This document shows, piece by piece, positions 25,441 to 34,284 of a stretch of 64,000 bases of DNA (the first letter of the stretch is position 1; each line of letters starts with the position of its first letter). The notes beneath the pieces were generated by a model. The model did no database searches. It saw only the letters and a program-made list of their open reading frames with translations, and had not been told where the DNA came from. Source of the stretch: Spirosoma montaniterrae (lineage in GTDB: Bacteria; Bacteroidota; Bacteroidia; Cytophagales; Spirosomataceae); the NCBI RefSeq assembly GCF_001988955.1, contig NZ_CP014263.1, positions 2,790,001 through 2,854,000 of the forward strand. The letters run 5' to 3'. The position numbers and the translations under genes are program-made.

Positions 25441-26715
25441 TTAAGACTCCAAAGCATATCGCGCCAGCTTTTCTACTTCCTGCGCCAGCGGGTTGGTTGG
25501 GCTGAACGGCACTACGTGCAGGCGGGTTTGGGCGTCGTAGCCGAACACGGGTAGCGGCTCGCGGAAGGTTTCGTTGGCCGGATACACCAGAAACAAGTCG
25601 CTGGCTGCGTACTTTTTGCCATACGCATAAAGCTGGTATAAATCAGCCTGTTCTATGCCATAATTACCGTTGCCAGGCCGGTCGCCCGTAATGCGTTTCC
25701 ACTTCGTATCGAACAACAGCGTTCGGTCGGCCTGCCGCACAATAATGTCGGGGCGGAGTTTGAATTTGGGTGTACCAGCGTGTTCATCGACCAAATGCGC
25801 CGATGCTTCCTGCACGGCAACAGCCCCCGTATTGGGCCAGTACGTTCGCAGCCCGTGTGCTACGTAATCTTCAAAAACCCGCTCCATCGGAAACAGCAGG
25901 GCCATTTCATCGACCCGCCCGGTTCTTGCTCCCAACCCCTGCTCAGTAAGCAACGCCTTCGCCCAGCGCAACGCCGGTTCGTAGCGTAGAAACAGCCGCG
26001 TTTGTCGTTGACTGGCCCGCAAATCTTCAGCAATTGATTCGGCGGGCGGCACGTCGGCGAGTGTCCACAAATGCTGCCGAATGCGCCGTTTGTTCGATTC
26101 AGCCTGTACGCGATTTTCCAGAAACAGCAGGGTGGTTTTCAGCACCCGATTTGGTGGTACGCTCGCTGTCAATACGTCGTGCCGAACCGCCAGCCGTTCG
26201 GCATGTTGCGCATTTTCGCGAAGTTGGCGGGCGGGCTGAAATTGACCCCGCCAGTAGCGTTCGTTGCTATCGACAGGTATGTATGCCCGCTGAAAACCCT
26301 GCCGCGACAGCACATCGAGCGTATGTAAAAACGACGAAACAAACACTTCCCAAAGCGGCAACGAGGTGGCTGCGCTGCGGGCGTTTGCCAACGAACGAAG
26401 CGGGCTTTGCCGCAAATGTCGCAGCATATAGAGCAGCGTAGTACGCGGGTTTGCCGCATCGGTGATGTTGGGCAGAATTTCGAGCTGAACACCATTCGAT
26501 ACGGGTAGCAGCCCTACATAATTGCGCAACTGTACGTACTCGACACCTTTATATATGCCAACTAAAAACAGGCTATCGGCTCCGTCGAGCGTAAAGGCCA
26601 ACTGCCGCAATTGCTGAAACAGCAGGTCATCGACCGGCACTCCGTCGAACGGCAACCCGGCTACAGCCGACCCGCTAACCAATCGGTCGTTCTCATAAAC
26701 AGTTAGTTGCGGCAT
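25441..26715 (-). CDS. McrC-family restriction subunit without McrB
   Basis: 424 residues of the McrC family. The N-terminal part (about 1-150) has the family pattern DSLFLVGIYKGVEYVQLRNYVGLLP; the C-terminal PD-(D/E)xK nuclease domain has FKLRPDIIV, then LLFDTKWK and a Tyr-rich QADLYQLYAYGKKY. In McrBC, McrB is the GTP-driven AAA+ motor that recognises methylated DNA and McrC cuts. No AAA+/GTPase gene is adjacent: upstream is the fasciclin gene, downstream the GntP gene. The reading frame is intact and the active-site residues are present, so it may work with a distant partner or have a different role. Confidence 0.85.
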   Translation of the reverse strand: MPQLTVYENDRLVSGSAVAGLPFDGVPVDDLLFQQLRQLAFTLDGADSLFLVGIYKGVEYVQLRNYVGLLPVSNGVQLEILPNITDAANPRTTLLYMLRHLRQSPLRSLANARSAATSLPLWEVFVSSFLHTLDVLSRQGFQRAYIPVDSNERYWRGQFQPARQLRENAQHAERLAVRHDVLTASVPPNRVLKTTLLFLENRVQAESNKRRIRQHLWTLADVPPAESIAEDLRASQRQTRLFLRYEPALRWAKALLTEQGLGARTGRVDEMALLFPMERVFEDYVAHGLRTYWPNTGAVAVQEASAHLVDEHAGTPKFKLRPDIIVRQADRTLLFDTKWKRITGDRPGNGNYGIEQADLYQLYAYGKKYAASDLFLVYPANETFREPLPVFGYDAQTRLHVVPFSPTNPLAQEVEKLARYALES

Positions 26716-26747
26716 AACAATGTGTGTAGTATGAATAGCTGTTCATA

Positions 26748-26755
26748 CAAAAATA
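26748..26755 (-). promoter_or_regulatory. -7 element of mcrC-like gene
   Basis: On the minus strand TATTTTTG (TAnnTTTG) lies 32 bases before the ATG at 26715. No -33 TTG at the right distance. Confidence 0.35.
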
Positions 26756-26866
26756 ATTCATAAATGCTTGTGAGATTTTCAGCGTCTCAAACACTACAGA
26801 CAGAACGCCAAATTCGTCGGGCCTGACGCAGCGTGTTTGATTCACTTCCAAACAATCTACTATCTC

Positions 26867-28666
26867 ATGAAACTCCGTCTTTATTTCGTTCAGTTTGCGG
26901 CTTACTTACTGGTCGCTATTTTGTTCACAGCAACGGGCTGCGAACGTGCGCTTCAGCCGGTCGAACCCGTTCGGGCCAGCGGTGCGCGGGTCCGGGTCAA
27001 CCAAACCATAACGGAATTAGTTGTTAACAACCCCAATTTCAGTCTGTTGCGCGATGCTGTTGTGCGGGCCGGTTTGGCCGATGCGCTGGCGTCGGGTGAT
27101 TTGACGGTTTTTGCCCCAACCAATGCGGCTTTTGAGCAGGCTGGTCTGGATGCTAACGCCATTAGCGGTGCCGACCTGAATACCCTGCGTAACATTTTGC
27201 TGTATCACGTTATTGGTAACGGACGTTTCTTTGAAGAAGGTATTCAGCCTTTCCTGAATGGCCTGACCACATTGCAGGGGCAGCAGGTGCAGGTGGTTCG
27301 GCGTGACGGATTTTCGGTAAACGGCAATCTGGTTTCAACGCCCGACATCGAAACCCGCAACGGCGTGGTGCACGTGATCGATAATGTGCTGATGCCACCC
27401 TCGGCCAGCACCGTTGAACTGGCACTTGCCAACCCCAACCTGACGTATTTGGTAGCGGCTCTCCAGCGGCTGAACCAGGCCAACCCTACCCTCCTCAATC
27501 AACTGCAATCGGGCGAATTTACGGTCTTCGCACCCACGAATGAAGCGTTCCAGCGGGCGGGCTTTACCACCATCGACGCCGTTCGTACAGCCAATACCGA
27601 CTTTCTAAGCCGGGTTCTGACGTATCATGTCATTGCCGGACGGCGGTTTACGACCCAGTTCAACGACGGTCGGGTTATGACCAATCAGGGTAATGCCATC
27701 ACCCTGACTCAGTGGCCGGGACGGTCTACCGTACAGGGCCTCGGCAACGCTATGCCCACCACCATTCTGATGCCCAACATTCTGACAACCACCGGGGTAG
27801 TACACGTTATCAACGATGTGCTGCTACCTGATGCCCGGCCTTTGGTATCGATCACCAACCTGGTTGTTGGCAACCCTGAGTTTAGTCTGCTTCGCACGGC
27901 GGTAGTGCGGGCTGGTCTGGCCGATGCGCTGGCGTCGGGCAACCTGACGGTCTTTGCGCCAACGAATGCTGCGTTCCGCCGGGCTGGCTTTGCCGACGAA
28001 AATGCCATTAACAACGCCGACCTGAACACGCTGCGCAACATCTTGCTGTATCACGTTATTGGTGGTCAACGCTACGAAACCAGCAATTTTAACGAACTGC
28101 TCATTGGCTTCACCACGTTGCAGGGACAGCAGGTGCAGGTAACGCGCCGACAGGGTGTTTCGGTCAACGGTGCGTTCGTAGTGCAATCTAACGTGTTCGC
28201 AACCAACGGCATTGTGCATGTAATTGATAACGTGCTGATGCCGCCAATGGGTACGATTGTCGATGCTGCCGTAGGAAATCCAAACCTGACCTATCTGGTA
28301 GCCGCTGTGCAGCGGGCAGGTTTAGCATCGACGCTGGCCTCGAACGGACCGTTTACAGTCTTTGCTCCAACAAACGCAGCTTTCCAGGAAGCCGGTTTTG
28401 CTACCATCGACGCTGTGCGGAATGCTGACCCGGCTGTGCTGACGCGCATTCTGCTGTACCACGTAACCGACAACCGAACCTTTGAGTCGATGCTGCGCGG
28501 AGGTGAACTGCTTACCCTCGGCGGTGTGCTGAACGTATCGGCGGCCTCTGGCGTTCGGCCAACGGTTCGCGGGCGGGGCAATTCGCGGGCGTCGAATATC
28601 GTAGCCGGTAATGTCGTAACGACCAACGGCGTTGTTCACGTCATCGACCACGTATTGCTGCCGTAA
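26867..28666 (+). CDS. Lipoprotein with four fasciclin (FAS1) domains
   Basis: About 599 residues from the ATG at 26867, lipobox FTATGC (Cys about 25). Four FAS1 domains follow (about 45-180, 181-320, 322-460, 461-599), each with a TVFAPTNxAF H1 box and a NGVVHVIDxVLxP H2 box. Domains 1 and 3 are close copies of each other, as are 2 and 4 (e.g. VVRAGLADALASG, then NPNLTYLVAA), so the protein arose by duplication of a two-domain unit. FAS1 domains mediate adhesion at the cell surface. An upstream TTG at 26837 would disturb the signal sequence. Confidence 0.92.
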   Translation: MKLRLYFVQFAAYLLVAILFTATGCERALQPVEPVRASGARVRVNQTITELVVNNPNFSLLRDAVVRAGLADALASGDLTVFAPTNAAFEQAGLDANAISGADLNTLRNILLYHVIGNGRFFEEGIQPFLNGLTTLQGQQVQVVRRDGFSVNGNLVSTPDIETRNGVVHVIDNVLMPPSASTVELALANPNLTYLVAALQRLNQANPTLLNQLQSGEFTVFAPTNEAFQRAGFTTIDAVRTANTDFLSRVLTYHVIAGRRFTTQFNDGRVMTNQGNAITLTQWPGRSTVQGLGNAMPTTILMPNILTTTGVVHVINDVLLPDARPLVSITNLVVGNPEFSLLRTAVVRAGLADALASGNLTVFAPTNAAFRRAGFADENAINNADLNTLRNILLYHVIGGQRYETSNFNELLIGFTTLQGQQVQVTRRQGVSVNGAFVVQSNVFATNGIVHVIDNVLMPPMGTIVDAAVGNPNLTYLVAAVQRAGLASTLASNGPFTVFAPTNAAFQEAGFATIDAVRNADPAVLTRILLYHVTDNRTFESMLRGGELLTLGGVLNVSAASGVRPTVRGRGNSRASNIVAGNVVTTNGVVHVIDHVLLP

Positions 28667-28740
28667 TTTCAGGGGAACACGGCAGAATTTATAAAATAGT
28701 TTAGGTGTGTTGAATGGCTGACGCGAGAGAGACGCAAAGG

Positions 28741-28844
28741 GCGATGGCTGGCGCAAAGGAGACGCAAAGGGTTGCGTCTCTACGCCCGCCGGATGGTATC
28801 TGTAGAGACGCAACCCTTTGCGTCTCCTTTGCGCCAGCCATCGC
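28741..28844. repeat. 43-bp perfect inverted repeat, GTAGAGACGCAA family
   Basis: 28741-28783 and 28802-28844 are perfect reverse complements around an 18-base loop. A decayed third copy of the left arm lies at 28714-28741. The inner ends carry GTAGAGACGCAA, also the core of the array at 51641-51869, so it is a dispersed repeat. It lies between the convergent fasciclin and DUF4249 genes. Confidence 0.9.
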
Positions 28845-28865
28845 TCCACCTAATCCAATAAGGCA

Positions 28866-29732
28866 TTATTTACTCATATAATACCCGTTATACGCTGCAA
28901 ACACGCCGAAGCCCCCGTCAATGTTAGAGAACAAGGGCGTTGCATTTGTCAGAAAAGGGTTGGTGTTGGTCAACTGTTCGCGTAGCGTGGCGTGGTAGCG
29001 ATAATAATTTTCATCGGTAGTGAACAATGCAATGTGAGCCAGTTCGGTACGGATGCGGGCGTTGGCCGGTATACTGACGGAAAACGAACCACTGATTGTT
29101 TGTGGCCCCGGCTGACTGCCAATTTCGCGTTCTACCATAAAATCAGGCTGGCTGATCCGGGTTTCGGCCTGTAAAACTCCCGGCGTAGAAACGGTCTGCT
29201 TTATCCGGCCCCAGCCCCGGTAATAGTTGGTGCCGCCCGGCGAGTTCCAGCTAAGCCGCACCGTATACTGCCACGTTTTTTGATTAGCCGAGCTATCGAC
29301 CAGCAGCGAATCGATACCTACCCGTTGAAGCGGGATAGATTCTGGTACGGTAGCTTGCGCGGTTATCTGGCGATTTTCGCCCATCCGAACCGTCAGCCGG
29401 TATGTTTCGCCCGCCCGAACCCGAAACTGATCCGACGGTTTAGTGCGGTAATAACCCAGCGCGTCATCATAGTCAAGGCGGATGGTTTGTGGCCCGTTGC
29501 TGAGCGTTACAACGGCATTTTTCACCAGCAGTGTTGACTCGAAGGTGGCAATAATTTTGGGTTCCGACATGGCTACTTTCGCGGCCAGCACGCTGTCTTG
29601 CGGAGAAATAAAACACACAACCACCGGCTTCGATTCGCGGTCGGCCAATAGCCGGTCGGGCGAGATGGGGTCAGTTGTTTTCAGACAGCCCGCCAGCAGT
29701 GCGACCAGTAAAATTGCTATCAGAAACCGCAT
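28866..29732 (-). CDS. DUF4249 family lipoprotein
   Basis: 288 residues with lipobox LLAGC (Cys 16). The mature chain is beta-rich and has the DUF4249 layout: an early KPVVVCFISPQDSVLAAKVAMSEP strand pair, VKNAVVTLSNG, then RAGETYRLTV and ATVPESIPL. Genes of this family regularly sit after STN-type TonB receptors in Bacteroidota, and here it follows such a receptor by 73 bases. It probably lies on the outer membrane and assists ligand capture; the ligand is not known. Confidence 0.85.
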   Translation of the reverse strand: MRFLIAILLVALLAGCLKTTDPISPDRLLADRESKPVVVCFISPQDSVLAAKVAMSEPKIIATFESTLLVKNAVVTLSNGPQTIRLDYDDALGYYRTKPSDQFRVRAGETYRLTVRMGENRQITAQATVPESIPLQRVGIDSLLVDSSANQKTWQYTVRLSWNSPGGTNYYRGWGRIKQTVSTPGVLQAETRISQPDFMVEREIGSQPGPQTISGSFSVSIPANARIRTELAHIALFTTDENYYRYHATLREQLTNTNPFLTNATPLFSNIDGGFGVFAAYNGYYMSK

Positions 29733-29805
29733 ACGTCAAAAATTTCTATCACCAATTTGCGCTCACAGTGGGGCGGCCTTTCGCTGTACCAGCCCGCGCA
29801 ATTTA

Positions 29806-32481
29806 TTAAAACCGTAGCGTATAATTCAACGCTGGCAAGAAGGCAAACAGCGATACGCGCTGCAACGTCAGTTGCTGGTTGGCATTGAGCTGCAAATCAT
29901 AATAAAATGGGTTGCGCCGACCATAGAGATTCACAATATTGGCTTCCAGTACGTGCGCCAAACGTGTACCCTTAAACGTCTTCTGTATGCCCAGGTCGAG
30001 CCGATGAAATGGTTCGGCCCGGAAGTTGTTTGTCAGCCCTCTTGCCTGCACCAGTACACGCTCATTACCAAATAATTGCCCGCCCGGCGTGTTCGGGGCA
30101 GCTACACCGCCCAGGCCCAAATGCCCGAAACTTGATACGCCCGACACAGGCAGCGACTGCGGATTACCCGAACTGTACGTCCAGTTTGCCGATAGCCGCA
30201 ACGTGGGCGTGACGTTGTATGAACCTACGAACGATACCGAATGCCGCCGGTCGTGGGCGGGGTAAAACGGTTGGCCGTTGTTCAGTTCGTCGAATTGCCA
30301 GCGTGCAATGGACCACGTATAAGCAGCCCAGCCCGACAGCCTGCCGGTTCGTTTCTGCACCATCACCTCCACGCCCGACGCGCTGCCGTGTCCGCTCGTC
30401 ACGTTACGCTCCCAGCGAATATCGTTGGCATCCTGTGCGCTGGTTAGGCCAATAAAATCGGCATCAGGACGATAACCGATTATATGGTTCATCTGTTTTT
30501 GATAGCCTTCGATGCTTAGCTGCACCGCCGGAGTCAGATCTCGCACCAATCCCAGCACAAACTGCCGGGCGTGCTGCGGTTTCAGCCGGGCCGTGGCAGG
30601 CACCCACAAGTCGGTAGGCAGGCCCTGCCCCGTATTTGAGAGCAGATGAATAAATTGATTCATTTCCGAATAAGAGGCCCGCAACGCCATCTTTTCGTTG
30701 AGTTTAGCCGACACCGACACACGTGGCTCAGCCCGGAAATACGTTTGCTGATGAATGCGATAGAGCGTAGCCCGCCCACCCACGTGTACGGTAAGACGCC
30801 GACCCGGTGTCCAGGTATCTTCGGCGTATAGAGCCGTTTCGAGCGACCGGGCCGGGGCCACATGCGCTACCCGTAAGGTGTTGGCCGGGTCATTGACTTC
30901 GATACCGTTGAGCTGATACATACGTTGGGTAGCCACCAGCCCCGCATGAAGCTGATGCGCTGGATTAGGGTAATAATCCATGTCATATTTCAGCGTATAA
31001 TCAGTCAGACCATCGAAATACCGCCACAGTTGGGCCGATGTCGAGGCCGGGGACGTTACGGTTGGCACGTGCTGCGTATGCGTCGAGAAACCGTAGTTGC
31101 TGTAAATCAGCGATACATTGGAGAATAGCCGTTCGCTGAACAGGTGATTCCAGCGGAGTGTGCCGGTGGCGTTGCCCCATCGAACGGCATTTTCCCAGAG
31201 CCGGTTATGCGTCAGGCTGTCGGTGCCGGTGAAGAAATCTCGCCCGAAATAGCCGCTCAGATACAGTCGGTTGCGCGGGTTGAGTTCGGCGTTTATTTTA
31301 GCGTTGAGGTCGTAGAAGCCCGCTCGCCAATTGGCTCCGGAATTGTCGTTGAGCAACCCAGCCACAAAACCGCCCAACGCTGTCGGAAAATTGGTTCGGC
31401 GAGCCGTTAGCAAAAACGACGCCCGGTTACGCAGCATTGGCCCTTCTATCATCAGTTTCGACGCCACCAACCCCGTGCCAACCTCCCCCTGCAATCGCTG
31501 CTGATTGCCCTCCCGCATACTCAAATCCAGTACCGATGACAGCCGCCCGCCATATCGCGCCGAAAAACCTCCTTTTTGCAGCCGCACGTTCTTGAGCGCA
31601 TCGACGTTAAAAACCGAGAAAAACCCGAACAGGTGGTTGGCATTGTAAACCGGAGCTTCATCCAGAATGAGCAGATTCTGGTCGGCCCCGCCCCCGCGCA
31701 CGTGCAGGCTCACCTGCCCATCAAGCCCCTTCTGCACGCCGGGCAACCATTGAAGTGTTTTCAGAATATCTTTTTCACCAGCTACTGCCGGTACACTTTC
31801 GGCCAGTGCCATCGGCAGATTGTGCTGCCCCGTTTGCGGATTATTACACGCCTGTTCGGTAGCTTCGGCGGTAAGTACTACTTCATCAAGGGCCGTGTTG
31901 GGCGTCAGTTCGATGTTGAGTTGTATGGAGCGATTAAGCCGAACGCGCTGATAAAATCGCTGGTAGCCCACGAGCGACACCATCAGGTCGTGGGCGTCGG
32001 CCTCTGGAATGGTCAGCGAGTAGAAACCATAGTTGTTGGTAGTGGTTCCCCATTTGTCGGATATGGAAACCGTAGCTCCAACGAGCCGTTCGCCACTCGC
32101 CTGCTCTGTCACAAAACCACTGATTGTAAATCGTTTGCGAGCTACATTCGTCACCGTATCGGGCGATGTACCCGTTGCGACGGGTTCAATGAGGTAACAA
32201 TCGCCAATTTTACGAAAAGAAAGATTAGTGCCCGTCAGAAACTGTTGCAACACGGTTTCGACGGGCTTTTTTTCGCTGATGCGCCCCGATACATAGTAGC
32301 TATTTATGTGATTGGGATCGTAGAGAAAGAAAATGCCGCGTTTCTGGTTCAGCTTTCGCAGGGCGTCACGCAGAGGCATACCTGACTGTCCTGCCACGTC
32401 TTGTGTAGCAAGCAGCAGACTGAATAGTAGAAAGCCCGAAAAAAGCCTGTACCCAAACCGGGTCATATACGCCAGTTTCAT
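29806..32481 (-). CDS. TonB-dependent receptor with STN signalling domain
   Basis: 891 residues. After the signal peptide (about 1-31) comes an STN domain (about 35-100: LRDALRKLNQKRGIFFLYDP, RISEKKPVETVLQQFLTGT), then a CarboxypepD_reg-like domain (about 122-205: FTISGFVTEQASGERLVGATVSISDKWGTTTNNYGFYSL), a plug (about 225-330, with LQWLPGVQKGLDGQVSLHVRGGGADQNLLILDEAPVYN) and a barrel ending in Phe. The STN domain contacts the FecR-type anti-sigma when ligand is bound. The sigma and FecR genes lie directly upstream in the same direction, so this is a FecA-like transducer. The ligand is not known. Confidence 0.93.
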   Translation of the reverse strand: MKLAYMTRFGYRLFSGFLLFSLLLATQDVAGQSGMPLRDALRKLNQKRGIFFLYDPNHINSYYVSGRISEKKPVETVLQQFLTGTNLSFRKIGDCYLIEPVATGTSPDTVTNVARKRFTISGFVTEQASGERLVGATVSISDKWGTTTNNYGFYSLTIPEADAHDLMVSLVGYQRFYQRVRLNRSIQLNIELTPNTALDEVVLTAEATEQACNNPQTGQHNLPMALAESVPAVAGEKDILKTLQWLPGVQKGLDGQVSLHVRGGGADQNLLILDEAPVYNANHLFGFFSVFNVDALKNVRLQKGGFSARYGGRLSSVLDLSMREGNQQRLQGEVGTGLVASKLMIEGPMLRNRASFLLTARRTNFPTALGGFVAGLLNDNSGANWRAGFYDLNAKINAELNPRNRLYLSGYFGRDFFTGTDSLTHNRLWENAVRWGNATGTLRWNHLFSERLFSNVSLIYSNYGFSTHTQHVPTVTSPASTSAQLWRYFDGLTDYTLKYDMDYYPNPAHQLHAGLVATQRMYQLNGIEVNDPANTLRVAHVAPARSLETALYAEDTWTPGRRLTVHVGGRATLYRIHQQTYFRAEPRVSVSAKLNEKMALRASYSEMNQFIHLLSNTGQGLPTDLWVPATARLKPQHARQFVLGLVRDLTPAVQLSIEGYQKQMNHIIGYRPDADFIGLTSAQDANDIRWERNVTSGHGSASGVEVMVQKRTGRLSGWAAYTWSIARWQFDELNNGQPFYPAHDRRHSVSFVGSYNVTPTLRLSANWTYSSGNPQSLPVSGVSSFGHLGLGGVAAPNTPGGQLFGNERVLVQARGLTNNFRAEPFHRLDLGIQKTFKGTRLAHVLEANIVNLYGRRNPFYYDLQLNANQQLTLQRVSLFAFLPALNYTLRF

Positions 32482-32494
32482 GCCGTTCGGGTCG

Positions 32495-33508
32495 TTATTT
32501 GTTTACCAGCAAATAGCCATCTTCCGTTTTCTGCAACGTGAGATGGTTCAGTTCGGCCAGCGCGTTCAGCACGGTTTCGGGCCGGTCGATGGGCATTACT
32601 CCGCTAAGCTTACGTCCGGCTACTACCCCCTCGCCCACCCTTACCTGAACACCAAACTGATTTTCAACCATCTGCAACGCGTCGGTCATCCTGGTTTCGT
32701 TGAACACAAACTGCTGTCGGGTCCAGGCGTCGTACTGCTCAGGGCGAACGCTACGCTGCTGTACGTCGGGCAAACCCGTGATTACTTCTACCAGCTCGCC
32801 GGGGCGCAAAGTCCGGTCGGTTCGTTGGTCATGAAAATCTACCTGCACCTTACCCGTATTAAGCACGACACGGCTTAATGACGGGCGACTGTGTACGGTA
32901 AACGCTGTTCCGAGCACCTGCACGTCGAACGCGCCATCGGTCACAACCCGAAACGGCGCATCGCCAGACAAGTGCCGAACCGCGAAAAAGCCCTCACCCG
33001 ATAGTTCGACCGTTCGGGCCACGTTGGTGAAGGCATTTCGGCGGTATTTTAATGTAGAATGACTGTTGAGTACAACCGTTGAACCATCGGGCAGCCGTAC
33101 CGTTTGTTGCTGATTGTTAGCCGTTTCGTAGGCAATATATTGATTTCGCCACCAATCGAGACCAAACCAGCCCGCTGCGACCAACAGTACGACCGATGCC
33201 GCTGCCATCCACCAACGCACATAGCCTGAACGCACTGGTCGGGCTACTACGGGCAGTGGCACTACCTTTGCTTCCTGCGACGGAGTAAGCAGTTGCTCTA
33301 ACTCCTGCAACGACGTATCTAATCGGGGTTTATGGCCGCTGAGTATGGCCTGCAAACGTTCGGCTTCACGAAACACGGCCAGATTTGGCGGTTGCGTTTG
33401 CTGCCACTCGGTCCAGAACGCCACAGCTTCCGGGTCGCTCCCCTGGCAATAGGCCAAAAAGCGGTCGTCTAACAAAAAATCATCTATCGAGTAATCGTTG
33501 TAGTTCAT
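32495..33508 (-). CDS. FecR-family anti-sigma factor
   Basis: 337 residues: an N-terminal cytoplasmic anti-sigma part (about 1-80), one membrane helix (about 90-107, rich in Val/Leu/Ala/Trp), the FecR periplasmic domain (about 115-230: YETANNQQQTVRLPDGSTVVLNSHSTLKY, ELSGEGFFAV, RVVTDGAFDVQVLGTAFTV), and a C-terminal STN-like DUF4974 domain (about 260-337). It transmits a signal from the TonB receptor, 13 bases downstream, to the sigma factor encoded just upstream. Confidence 0.94.
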   Translation of the reverse strand: MNYNDYSIDDFLLDDRFLAYCQGSDPEAVAFWTEWQQTQPPNLAVFREAERLQAILSGHKPRLDTSLQELEQLLTPSQEAKVVPLPVVARPVRSGYVRWWMAAASVVLLVAAGWFGLDWWRNQYIAYETANNQQQTVRLPDGSTVVLNSHSTLKYRRNAFTNVARTVELSGEGFFAVRHLSGDAPFRVVTDGAFDVQVLGTAFTVHSRPSLSRVVLNTGKVQVDFHDQRTDRTLRPGELVEVITGLPDVQQRSVRPEQYDAWTRQQFVFNETRMTDALQMVENQFGVQVRVGEGVVAGRKLSGVMPIDRPETVLNALAELNHLTLQKTEDGYLLVNK

Positions 33509-33598
33509 TCCTACTATAAAACAGGCGACAAGTCAGGTATCGCGTTCGTTTATAGTGCAATTTACTGCCTAAATCTCACAGGCTACCAGCTATTCTTT

Positions 33599-34240
33599 TC
33601 ACAAAATCAGCAATTCGGCAGAAGCCCCCAAACCCAACCAGAAAGGCCATTGGGCCAGCAGCGTATAATATTCTTCCTGAGTAAGCGTTTGCCGCAGCGT
33701 TTTCAGAGCCGCTGACATGGTGTTATATACTGTGTTGACATGCATACCCGTTGCCCGACTGATGGCCTCGTTCGACAGTCCCTCGAAAAAACGCATCTGA
33801 ATCAGTTCGTTTTGCCGGGGTGTCAGTTGTGTCAGTGCTGCCCGTAGTCGCGCCCGAACGTGTTCGTCCTGTTGCTGGCTTATGATTACGTCTTCGTAAG
33901 AACGCTCGGTGGCTGGTTCAAGGCCGGTCAGTTCGGTCTGGCGGTTGCCATATTCATACTCACGAATCAGTTTCCGACGCAAGTATGTAATCAGATACGA
34001 CCGTACATTGTCGACTGGCATCAGCGTTTCGCCTTTCTCCCAAATTTCCAGAAAAATTTGATTGATGGTATCTTTGGTCGTGTGGGCATCGTGCCCGAAA
34101 TACATACCAAAGTTGAGCAGATCTGTATACACCTGCCGGTAAAGGTTGGTTAAGCTTTGCGAGTCACGCTGACGGATGCCCGCCCACAGCGTTTGCAGGC
34201 TAACGGCCATGACGGTCGGTTGTGTATCGGGTGGGGCCAT
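33599..34240 (-). CDS. FecI-like ECF sigma factor with hydrophobic tail
   Basis: About 213 residues from the ATG at 34240 (MAPPDTQP). Region 2 covers about 25-95 (LYRQVYTDLLNFGMYFGHDAHTTKDTINQIFLEIWEKG, VRSYLITYLRRKLI), region 4 about 125-185 (LTPRQNELIQMRFFEGLSNEAISRATGMHVNTVYNTMSAALKTL). It should be held by the FecR protein encoded next and released when the receptor binds ligand. The last about 20 residues (from LLAQWPFWLG on) are unusually hydrophobic for a soluble sigma factor and might tether it. An upstream TTG at 34264 and a later ATG at 34210 are alternative starts. Confidence 0.9.
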   Translation of the reverse strand: MAPPDTQPTVMAVSLQTLWAGIRQRDSQSLTNLYRQVYTDLLNFGMYFGHDAHTTKDTINQIFLEIWEKGETLMPVDNVRSYLITYLRRKLIREYEYGNRQTELTGLEPATERSYEDVIISQQQDEHVRARLRAALTQLTPRQNELIQMRFFEGLSNEAISRATGMHVNTVYNTMSAALKTLRQTLTQEEYYTLLAQWPFWLGLGASAELLIL

Positions 34241-34284
34241 ACGAGCAACGGTATATGTCTCCAACCAAACAAAATCAGTTTTGT

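Noticed and set aside
31576..32385. 269-codon plus-strand frame opposite the TonB receptor
   Set aside because: Shadow frame; the receptor's STN, plug and barrel motifs are on the minus strand.
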